Below are positions 14,934 through 19,611 of a stretch of DNA of 19,611 nt, piece after piece (position 1 is the stretch's first letter; the number at the start of each line of letters is the position of its first letter). The notes under the pieces are model-generated. The model was not told where the DNA came from. It ran no database searches and saw only the letters and a program-made list of their open reading frames with translations. The DNA is taken from the NCBI GenBank assembly GCA_024653905.1, contig JANLGZ010000066.1, positions 1 to 19,611 of the forward strand, written 5' to 3'. A program made the position numbers and the translations under genes. This DNA comes from an archaeon. Its GTDB lineage: Archaea > Iainarchaeota > Iainarchaeia > Iainarchaeales > Iainarchaeaceae.

Positions 14934-15058
14934 ATCAAGGTGAAAAAATAAATCTAAAAACAGAAAAATGCCCTGAATGTAAAATTGAGGTCCAGATTTA
15001 TAATCTGGAAAATCATAAGAAAAATCACGGGCTTGACAAAACTGCAATGAAAAAATAA
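14930..15058 (+). CDS. 42-residue C2H2-like zinc-finger microprotein
   Basis: The frame from GTG 14930 to TAA 15056-15058 encodes 42 residues with CPEC, eleven residues, then HKKNH: a C-x2-C-x11-H-x3-H pattern close to the classical C2H2 zinc finger. The rest is Lys-rich. The start overlaps the preceding stop by four bases (GTGA), the coupling also used in the isoprenoid operon. It could bind DNA or RNA, or a protein partner such as the basic protein encoded just upstream. The zinc pattern is clear; that the frame is expressed is inference. Confidence 0.55.
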   Translation: MNQGEKINLKTEKCPECKIEVQIYNLENHKKNHGLDKTAMKK

Positions 15059-15077
15059 GGCAAACCAATAGCTTTAG

Positions 15078-15089
15078 CTTTATATAGTA
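15078..15089 (+). promoter_or_regulatory. TATA box for the Tat-like protein gene
   Basis: CTTTATATAGTA lies about 38 bp before ATG 15121. GGTG at 15110-15113 then serves as a ribosome site seven bases from the start, so this mRNA has a short leader, unlike most single genes here. Confidence 0.5.
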
Positions 15090-15120
15090 CTTACTGCTTT
15101 TATTATTTTGGTGAAAAACA

Positions 15121-15681
15121 ATGGCGATAAAAAATAGGATGAAATCTGCAATAGGCGGAGTAAAAAAAGCAGTTACGCGCACAGGTGCTTCAATAAAAAA
15201 AGCAGTTGGCATCAAACCCTATAATCCTGAAAGGCGGAAATTTTTGAAAACGATGGCGGTGCGTGCTGTTGGTGTTGCCGGTGTTGCCGGAGTAGGTGTT
15301 GCGGTTTCAAGGAATATTGGAGGAATCACACGCGCATCAAAAAAACTAACAAGTATACTTTCGAAGCCTGGCCCTCCAGAACCTAAATTTGAAGAGTATC
15401 TTAATGCTAGAAAAAAGGAAGAGGCAAGTGAAGAAATAGCGAGAGCTAGAAGAAATGCTGAAATGCAGGCTGATAAGAGTATTAGGGGAAGAACCATAGC
15501 GCTGGAAAAGGAATATTATCCAAAAATTTATGAGAAGGAACTAGCTGATACTTTAGATGTAGCACGGACACTCTTTCATGATCCAAAGTACCATTTGACG
15601 TCTGAGCAAGTAAAGGCTGTTGAAACTATTGCAAGAGAGAAGGCTCAGAATATGGCAACAAGCAAAATTTACTCCAGGTAA
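15121..15681 (+). CDS. Protein with twin-arginine-like N-terminus and charged helical domain
   Basis: A 186-residue protein. After a basic 36-residue extension containing two similar segments (GGVKKAV, ASIKKAV) comes ERRKFLK at 37-43, matching the Tat core R-R-x-F-L-K, followed by a Gly/Ala/Val-rich hydrophobic stretch at 45-62. No clear cleavage site follows, so it could stay as a membrane anchor. Residues about 85-186 are charged and helical (EEASEEIARARRNAEMQADK; SEQVKAVETIAREKAQNMA). A plain membrane helix with positive flank is the alternative to Tat export. The family is unknown to me. It has its own promoter and GGTG ribosome site. Confidence 0.68.
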   Translation: MAIKNRMKSAIGGVKKAVTRTGASIKKAVGIKPYNPERRKFLKTMAVRAVGVAGVAGVGVAVSRNIGGITRASKKLTSILSKPGPPEPKFEEYLNARKKEEASEEIARARRNAEMQADKSIRGRTIALEKEYYPKIYEKELADTLDVARTLFHDPKYHLTSEQVKAVETIAREKAQNMATSKIYSR

Positions 15682-15720
15682 TTTTTCTAAAAATAGTTAA
15701 AATTTACCAACCAAACACCA

Positions 15721-15743
15721 TTATGTAGTTAAATGCTACATAA
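15721..15743. promoter_or_regulatory. Inverted repeat upstream of the cyclophilin-like gene
   Basis: TTATGTAG (15721-15728) and CTACATAA (15736-15743) are perfect inverted 8-bp arms around a 7-base spacer. The right arm ends eight bases before the TATA-like TATTTAA (15752-15758), whose own distance to ATG 15781 is about 26 bp. The 11-mer ATGCTACATAA of the right arm is found again upstream of the mevalonate operon. Confidence 0.5.
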
Positions 15744-15780
15744 CCTATTTTTATTTAATCAAATAAGTACTATATTTAAC

Positions 15781-16197
15781 ATGCCCAAAAAACCCCTGAA
15801 CTGGCATAGGTTGAAGTTTTCTTTTCCTAAGTTCAGTTTTTATGCTAAATTGGCTCTTTCTAAGAACCCTGAACTAATACACGAATTGTTGGACAATCTT
15901 CCGGTCACAGGCTACGCAGAAAGATGGGGGGATGAGATTTATTTCACAATAGATGTTCCTATGGCTATATCAAACATCAATGAAACTTCAAATATTGGGG
16001 TGGGGGATATTGGGTTTTGGGTTCCTGGTTTTGCTGTTGCTATTTTTTTTGGGCCTACTCCTATGAGTAAAGGGAGTAAGCCTGTGCCTGCTTCTGCTGT
16101 TGGTTTGTTTGCCAAGCTTGAGGGTTTGAAAGCTGTTTTAAATGATTTGAAACACGTTCAGCATATGGATAAAATCGTGGTTTCTAAGGTAAAATAA
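15781..16197 (+). CDS. Cyclophilin-like fold protein (TM1367/DUF369-like)
   Basis: A 138-residue protein. AERWGDEIYFTIDVP, VGDIGFWVPGFAVAIFFGPTP and PVPASAVGLFAKLEG are the recognisable motifs of the small archaeal and bacterial cyclophilin-like family represented by Thermotoga TM1367. These have the cyclophilin barrel but no proven proline isomerase activity. The N-terminal 15 residues are basic and extra. ATG 15781 is chosen over ATG 15733, which lies within the inverted repeat upstream of the TATA box. The gene stands alone, with a regulatory-looking palindrome in front and the gene-free stretch behind. Confidence 0.75.
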   Translation: MPKKPLNWHRLKFSFPKFSFYAKLALSKNPELIHELLDNLPVTGYAERWGDEIYFTIDVPMAISNINETSNIGVGDIGFWVPGFAVAIFFGPTPMSKGSKPVPASAVGLFAKLEGLKAVLNDLKHVQHMDKIVVSKVK

Positions 16198-16215
16198 GCT
16201 ATCTCAAACATTATC

Positions 16216-16549
16216 TTCTACATAACTATATTTTAGGGTTCCTCCTTCTAAGCCACTCCTCATTCCCTGCTTTGTTCTATGTTACTTTTTGTTGGCAAAA
16301 AAGTTCAATTTGTTAAAATTCCCCTTCGGTAGGATGCAGTATAACAGTGATTATACCGCAAAATAGAAGGTTAAAGGTTGCACAAAATTCCAATATGACT
16401 ACGAATAACGGCACTATGGGGGTTCCTGAGGCGTTTTAAGGGGTTTCAGAGCTGAAACTAGCCAGATGGCTAAGAATTATAGTAATTGAAATGGAGCAGT
16501 GAAAATCTTATTTTAAAATCGAAAAATAATTAATTAGAGTTATGTAGAA
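16216..16549. repeat. 334-bp segment bounded by perfect 12-bp inverted repeats
   Basis: TTCTACATAACT at 16216-16227 and its exact reverse complement AGTTATGTAGAA at 16538-16549 face inward. The similarity stops sharply at both edges. No clear target-site duplication is visible. The arrangement is that of a MITE-like element. Alternatively, both ends are copies of a regulator site, because CTACATAA also occurs at two promoters. Confidence 0.45.
16336..16487 (+). ncRNA. Candidate structured RNA with four compact hairpins
   Basis: Four hairpins are read directly: GTATAA/TTATAC (16339-16356, 6-base loop, extended by GC pairs to 16336-16359); GTTTCA/TGAAAC (16443-16458, loop GAGC); TAGCC/GGCTA (16459-16472, loop AGAT), abutting the previous stem so the two could stack; and AATTA/TAATT (16475-16487, loop TAG). 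GTTAAAAT around 16313-16320 is a possible TATA box about 25 bases before the first stem. The strand is guessed from this box. I recognise no known RNA family, and tRNA, RNase P and SRP features are absent. Confidence 0.35.
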
Positions 16550-16604
16550 ATATTCCCCCCCAAAAACCCGTTTAAACCTTTTCAAATGGTTTTGAAGACC
16601 CAAA

Positions 16605-16612
16605 GTTTAAAT
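16605..16612 (+). promoter_or_regulatory. TATA box for the isochorismatase-like gene
   Basis: GTTTAAAT is centred about 27 bp before ATG 16635, with no ribosome site between, the window's leaderless pattern. A similar CGTTTAAACC lies upstream at 16569-16578. Confidence 0.55.
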
Positions 16613-16634
16613 TTCTCTGATTCGTTCTCTTTTT

Positions 16635-17201
16635 ATGTCTGAAATGTATACTGGTCCGGTTTTGTTTCTGGTGCATCCAGAAGCATTATTTATGACCCCT
16701 GATAAATCAGTTCCATTAGAAGTAAAACAAGTAATGGCTGCTAGAAAAAAACTTGCTTCTGCTATTGAAGCAGCAGCTCTAAGAAAAATTCCTGTAATTG
16801 TTGAGAGGGTTGAAGTTATGAAAGGTAAATTAAGCCCCCCTTATGCTGAAAGAAATTTTCAAGATTTCATTAATTGTTTGAAACACGTTCCAAAAATACA
16901 CCGAACTAATATTGTAATTGGCGATTATGGAGGGAGAGAAAATTTTATCTCTACAAAAGAACAGTTTAAATCACTTGGATTAATCCCTTCAAAGTTCGTG
17001 GTTATGGGTATCTATCGTGAATTGTGTTGCGATAAAGCACTTCGCACCCTGCAACATGGTTTTCCAACTGCCAATTTCCATCTAATTGAAGGTTCATCTA
17101 CTGTTTCTGTTAAACCAAGAGATGAATTGACAAGAAAAACAATGGATTATTCTTGGTTGGGTCGTAGCAAAAAACTAATTCCCGCAAGGCATTTTGCTTA
17201 G
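16635..17201 (+). CDS. Divergent isochorismatase/cysteine-hydrolase-fold protein
   Basis: A 188-residue protein with an alpha/beta pattern like isochorismatase-family hydrolases: a first strand VLFLVHPEALF, a helix ARKKLASAIEAAALRKIPVIVE, and FVVMGIYRELCCDKALRTLQHGF, where C131/C132 fall at the place of the nucleophile in the usual G-x5-C-x4-A motif. The first strand carries His-Pro instead of the catalytic Asp, and no obvious catalytic Lys is found, so the usual triad is incomplete. It may be a non-enzymatic relative or use other residues. Single gene with its own promoter, convergent with the minus-strand cluster. The fold assignment is tentative. Confidence 0.6.
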   Translation: MSEMYTGPVLFLVHPEALFMTPDKSVPLEVKQVMAARKKLASAIEAAALRKIPVIVERVEVMKGKLSPPYAERNFQDFINCLKHVPKIHRTNIVIGDYGGRENFISTKEQFKSLGLIPSKFVVMGIYRELCCDKALRTLQHGFPTANFHLIEGSSTVSVKPRDELTRKTMDYSWLGRSKKLIPARHFA

Positions 17202-17282
17202 CTGGATTTTGAGTTTGTCATAAAAACCTTTTCAGTTGTGGAAGTGCGGTTGTTCCGTTAAAAATTGTCCTAGATTTCGTGT

Positions 17283-18320
17283 TTAAAATCTTGGTAGTGC
17301 TGGTGCAGGTTTTCTTTGTATTGGGGGTTTCTTTGGCTTAGGTTCGTAATATGCTAATATTTCTCTTGTAATTTCCCAAGCTTCTTTTTCACTTAAATTA
17401 TATCTTCTAGTCACAGCGCTTATCATGGATGGTAAATCATGATCAAATCGAACCGCGTGTTCTATTACAGAATAATTATCTGCTGAACCAGGTTCTCCAA
17501 CATACCATGGTTTTTTGGACCTTTCTTTAGCAACTGCTGGATTACGGGAATTTGCATATTTATTGGCTTGAGGTTTATTAGGCACAAATGCAGAAGTATT
17601 CTCAAAAAGCTTATTGTGGCTCGCTAATACTCCAAGTCTGGCGTTGATTTCAGGTGTCCTTTTTGTTTGCTTAGCTGTTTCAATTGCAATTTGTGAAATC
17701 CGTGTTAGTGTTATTGCATTGTCAAGTCTTCTTCTTATTTCAGGAAAACTATGTGCAAAATCAATTTTGCCATTTCTTATAATTTTTTCTTCCAGCAAGG
17801 TAACAACATCAGTTTTACTCACTTTTCTTTTTCTTTCACTTATTGCCTTACTTCTTATTTCATCCTGTTCTTTTTGACTCCTAATTTCAGGGTGTTCTTT
17901 TCTTATTCTCCTTACTGTGCTGACATCCGCTCCTGTTATTCTGCATATTTCGCTCTGTGTTTTGCCGCTTTTCAGCAAGTCCATTATTTGTTCAGCCATT
18001 TTCCTTTTTTTAGGGAGATTCTCGCTTTTTGTTCCTTCTATTGCGTGATGTCTCCTAATCAACTCAACATTTGTTTTATCCCTGATGTCAAAAAGTCTGT
18101 TTATTTTTCCAACCAAATTAGAATGAACTTTAAGCGAAGTACTGATTTTTGTATTTGCATGGTTTGTTCCCGCAAGTCCGGCTACTATTCCTTGAAACTG
18201 ACCGAAAGTAATTTGTGATCTTTTGTACTTGTCCTTAAAAACATTAAACCCTTGTTCCATTGAAGGTTTTTCCCCGAACTTCTTCAATCGCGATTTAACA
18301 TTTGGTTTTGGAAGTGGCAT
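17283..18320 (-). CDS. HTH protein of unknown function
   Basis: A 345-residue basic protein. Residues about 107-146 (AEQIMDLLKSGKTQSEICRI, then GADVSTVRRIRKEHPEIR) form a resolvase/Hin-type helix-turn-helix, so it likely binds DNA. The rest is charged and helical, with a Pro/Lys-rich tail (EPKPKKPP, then APALPRF). I see no recombinase or nuclease catalytic motif. A regulator, plasmid-like partition protein or mobile-element accessory protein are all possible. TTTTAAG (18343-18350) about 26 bp before the ATG at 18320 acts as TATA box and is shared with the methyltransferase promoter. It is last in the minus-strand cluster. Confidence 0.7.
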   Translation of the reverse strand: MPLPKPNVKSRLKKFGEKPSMEQGFNVFKDKYKRSQITFGQFQGIVAGLAGTNHANTKISTSLKVHSNLVGKINRLFDIRDKTNVELIRRHHAIEGTKSENLPKKRKMAEQIMDLLKSGKTQSEICRITGADVSTVRRIRKEHPEIRSQKEQDEIRSKAISERKRKVSKTDVVTLLEEKIIRNGKIDFAHSFPEIRRRLDNAITLTRISQIAIETAKQTKRTPEINARLGVLASHNKLFENTSAFVPNKPQANKYANSRNPAVAKERSKKPWYVGEPGSADNYSVIEHAVRFDHDLPSMISAVTRRYNLSEKEAWEITREILAYYEPKPKKPPIQRKPAPALPRF

Positions 18321-18341
18321 TAACTATACAAGTTTTCCGTT

Positions 18342-18373
18342 GCTTAAAATCCTTTTGTCCTAAAATGCGTGCA
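18342..18373. repeat. Copy 1 of the gene-end/promoter repeat
   Basis: This 32-bp piece matches 19556-19587 in 28 positions. On the minus strand it encodes the final His-Ala-Phe-stop of the 18360 gene, then GGACAAA and a TTTTAAG box serving the next gene. The same junction with the same residues recurs at the right edge of the window. Confidence 0.6.
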
Positions 18374-18761
18374 ATTTTCCTGCTCTGGTGAGCGCGATTC
18401 TTCTTTCCATAATCAGTAAGGTTAATTGCTTTTGGGGTAAATGATTGGTTCCAAATTTTCTTTGCACTTCTGCTTCTATTTGCGCTTCCCTTTTATTTCC
18501 TATAAGCAAAGCATCAATATTAGGAGTAACCAGTTCCTTCAGTTTTTCACCAACCGCTCTTCGTGCAGCCTCGGTTTCCGTGCGCCTCATGATGGCATCG
18601 TGGCTCAATTGTTTTCCATTCAAACCTGCAAAGTGAACACGTACATCCTCAGCAGTTCTAAGATCTCCATTTCCTGAATCTGCCCTGCTAGACCTACTTT
18701 GTGGCGCTCTATCTGGACGATCAGCAAGTCTGTTTGGATTTCTACGAAGAACATTTCCCAT
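18360..18761 (-). CDS. Arg-rich orphan protein ending in His-Ala-Phe
   Basis: A 133-residue protein that I do not recognise. The N-terminal 35 residues are Arg/Asp/Ser-rich and look disordered (GNVLRRNPNRLADRPDRAPQ). The remainder is helical, with long charged stretches (AARRAVGEKLKELVTPNIDA; KREAQIEAEVQRKFG). ATG 18761 is preferred to a TTG 21 bases upstream, because AAATATAAAAA (18781-18791) forms a minus-strand TATA box about 25 bp before it. Upstream the frame stays open into the dead copy of the methyltransferase start. Its last residues, HAF, recur at the end of the partial gene at the window edge, so it probably belongs to a family with several copies nearby. Confidence 0.65.
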   Translation of the reverse strand: MGNVLRRNPNRLADRPDRAPQSRSSRADSGNGDLRTAEDVRVHFAGLNGKQLSHDAIMRRTETEAARRAVGEKLKELVTPNIDALLIGNKREAQIEAEVQRKFGTNHLPQKQLTLLIMERRIALTRAGKLHAF

Positions 18762-18780
18762 ACAATACTTAAGTTTTAGC

Positions 18781-18791
18781 AAATATAAAAA
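18781..18791 (-). promoter_or_regulatory. TATA box for the Arg-rich orphan gene
   Basis: TTTTTATATTT on the minus strand is centred 25 bp before the ATG at 18761. It lies just downstream of the dead methyltransferase start and is not part of the 73-bp repeat. Confidence 0.5.
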
Positions 18792-18810
18792 ACTTTTGAA
18801 TGGATTTAAA

Positions 18811-18845
18811 AATTCGAAAATGTTAAACGGTCTTTTCTTTTGTAT
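18811..18845 (-). pseudogene. Remnant of a methyltransferase 5' end
   Basis: The minus-strand reading IQKKRPFNIFEF corresponds codon for codon to MQKKRPFNVFEF, the start of the methyltransferase at 19536. The ATG has become ATA. The match ends in the twelfth codon, and the frame runs on, unrelated, into the 18360 gene. Apart from the lost start, the codon differences are three silent changes and one Val-to-Ile, so the fragment diverged under coding constraint before it was broken. Confidence 0.65.
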
Positions 18846-18883
18846 ATAAAATAAATGTTTTAATCCTTAAAATTAGTTTGTCC
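18811..18883. repeat. 73-bp repeat, copy A
   Basis: This segment matches 19502-19574 at 67 of 73 positions without gaps, and all six differences are transitions. It contains a promoter (TTTTAAG) and twelve codons of the methyltransferase. It starts right after the stop of the functional methyltransferase gene. Confidence 0.8.
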
Positions 18884-18891
18884 CAACTAGT

Positions 18892-19536
18892 TCAATTTCT
18901 TGGTTTTTTGAAAATAAACATGGTTGGTTTGAACATGTCCTCAAAGCGTTCATCCCGCCACCAATCCAGCTCAAAGTTCAATCTGGCTAGTTGCTGTAAT
19001 TGTTCAGGGGTTTCTGTTTCCCATTTTTTCCTTCTTTCAACCCTCTGCTCATGTGTAGCTCTTTGTCTTATTGCCCAAGAATCTGAGTTTTTTGCAATTT
19101 CTTCAGGTATTTCCCTTACTATAAACTTCAACCCTGTTTGTTGTGCCAATTCGCTATAAAGTTCCCATGCTGATCTTTCCTGAACCGAAACAAAAATTCC
19201 TCCCGGTCTCAATTTTTGCTTTGCGTGATTTAGCAATCTTAAAATATCCAATCCGTCCCCGTAATGGGACGAATGTGCCTCAAAAAGAACATCCAAACTG
19301 CCATCTTTGGTTCTTTCAAGTTCTTCCAAACCATTACCATGAATAATCTCAACATTCCCCATTTCTCTGGTCAGTTTTCTAAGCTCCTGCTCTTTTTCAA
19401 AACCCGCTTTTTCAACTCCCTTAAACCTTCGGTGCTGTGCCCCTTTTCTTAATGATTTTACTGCCTTGACAAACAACCCCCTTGGAGTTGTTCCTGATCC
19501 GAATTCAAAAACATTAAATGGTCTTTTCTTTTGCAT
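18892..19536 (-). CDS. Class I SAM-dependent methyltransferase
   Basis: A 214-residue protein with a Rossmann methyltransferase core. Motif I is VFEFGSGTTPRG (9-20). The second strand RFKGVEKAGFE ends in the acidic residue that binds the ribose. Motif II is LDVLFEAHSSHYG, followed by the post-core KLRPGGIFVSVQER. The C-terminal third is helical, with charged and Trp-rich segments, and ends in MFIFKKPRN. Motif I starts almost at residue 1, so there is no N-terminal substrate domain. The substrate is unknown. TTTTAAG about 24 bp before the ATG at 19536 is the likely promoter. The first twelve codons are duplicated as a dead fragment at 18811-18845. Confidence 0.78.
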   Translation of the reverse strand: MQKKRPFNVFEFGSGTTPRGLFVKAVKSLRKGAQHRRFKGVEKAGFEKEQELRKLTREMGNVEIIHGNGLEELERTKDGSLDVLFEAHSSHYGDGLDILRLLNHAKQKLRPGGIFVSVQERSAWELYSELAQQTGLKFIVREIPEEIAKNSDSWAIRQRATHEQRVERRKKWETETPEQLQQLARLNFELDWWRDERFEDMFKPTMFIFKKPRN

Positions 19537-19574
19537 GTAAAATAAATGTTTTAATCCTTAAAATTAGTTTGTCC
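19502..19574. repeat. 73-bp repeat, copy B
   Basis: Functional counterpart of the repeat at 18811-18883. It carries the promoter and first twelve codons of the methyltransferase gene and ends at the stop codon of the partial gene to its right. Confidence 0.8.
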
Positions 19575-19611
19575 TAAAATGCGTGCATTATTTTTGTGCG
19601 GTAAGAATGAA
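19574..19611 (-). CDS. C-terminal end of a gene running off the window
   Basis: On the minus strand the frame entering from the right edge reads HSYRTKIMHAF and stops at 19574-19576. The final HAF and the following bases match the end of the 18360 gene, so this is probably a paralogue of that orphan gene, or a gene that acquired its last codons by recombination. Too little is visible to say more. Confidence 0.45.
   Translation of the reverse strand, partial: HSYRTKIMHAF

Larger units (their letters stand above)
16198..16634. other. 437-bp gene-free stretch
   Basis: No credible protein gene on either strand. It holds a perfect 12-bp inverted repeat with ends 334 bp apart (16216-16227 and 16538-16549), a run of compact hairpins between 16336 and 16487, a C-run of seven at about 16554-16561, and the promoter of the next gene. 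Only a 14-codon frame (16395-16439) opens in the middle. Confidence 0.7.

Noticed and set aside
15733..15780. Upstream ATG for the cyclophilin-like gene
   Set aside because: It lies inside the inverted repeat and before the TATA box; ATG 15781 begins where family similarity starts to be plausible.
16395..16439. 14-codon frame (MTTNNGTMGVPEAF) in the gene-free stretch
   Set aside because: Too short, no ribosome site or well-placed promoter, and such frames occur by chance; a leader peptide cannot be excluded.
16569..16587. tRNA T-arm-like AAACC ... TTCAAAT ... GGTTT
   Set aside because: The loop is nine bases, no acceptor, D or anticodon arm can be built around it, and the region overlaps the promoter zone of the next gene.
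17751..18218. 155-residue open frame on the plus strand opposite the HTH gene
   Set aside because: It is the antisense of a well-supported coding gene, has a Phe/Ser/Cys-rich composition typical of shadow frames, and lacks a promoter or ribosome site.
18342..19587. Repeats at the right end as a CRISPR array
   Set aside because: Only two or three copies, hundreds of bases apart, with coding genes between them and coding sequence inside the repeats.

Overview
The window is archaeal DNA, AT-rich and gene-dense. Three things show this: archaeal-type isoprenoid genes (aconitase-X/DUF126 dehydratase, UbiD/UbiX decarboxylase pair, isopentenyl phosphate kinase, thiolase with DUF35), TATA boxes of the GTTTAAATA or TTTTAAG type placed about 25-30 bp before start codons (leaderless or near-leaderless transcripts), and GGTG/GGAG ribosome sites used only inside operons. 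The secreted protein's Cys-rich module and the many small orphan proteins suggest a DPANN-like lineage, but I cannot fix the phylum from this window.

Left part (1-5030): a LAGLIDADG protein with two TetR-like HTH segments overlaps the start of an archaeal thiolase gene, followed by its DUF35 zinc-ribbon partner. No HMG-CoA synthase gene lies next to them. After a hairpin-rich gap comes a large secreted beta-helix protein with a carbohydrate-binding-like domain and a C-terminal dockerin.

Centre (5129-12432): a tightly overlapping nine-gene operon for isoprenoid precursors: mevalonate kinase, a diphosphomevalonate-decarboxylase homologue, a NUDIX protein, UbiX, UbiD-family decarboxylase, an HD phosphohydrolase, the large and small subunits of phosphomevalonate dehydratase, and isopentenyl phosphate kinase. 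It covers the whole archaeal route from mevalonate to IPP (anhydromevalonate phosphate, then isopentenyl phosphate). It also has a second GHMP decarboxylase that could bypass the dehydration step, plus two accessory genes (NUDIX, HD) with no assigned role in that pathway. No phosphomevalonate kinase is present.

Right of the operon (12506-17201): an IDI-type NUDIX protein on the minus strand keeps the metal ligands but has Thr where the catalytic Cys belongs, and is flanked by two paralogous helical small proteins with matching promoters. Next come a winged-helix regulator with repeats over its promoter, an Ig-like small protein, a basic 61-residue protein overlapping a 42-residue zinc-finger microprotein, a protein with a Tat-like N-terminus, a cyclophilin-like protein, a 437-bp gene-free stretch with a chain of hairpins inside a perfect 12-bp inverted repeat, and a divergent isochorismatase-fold protein.

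Right end (17283-19611): a minus-strand accessory cluster with an HTH protein, an orphan Arg-rich protein, a SAM methyltransferase and the last codons of another gene. The intergenic pieces are repeated, and a 73-bp repeat carries a dead copy of the methyltransferase start, so the cluster has been reshuffled by recombination between repeated cassettes.
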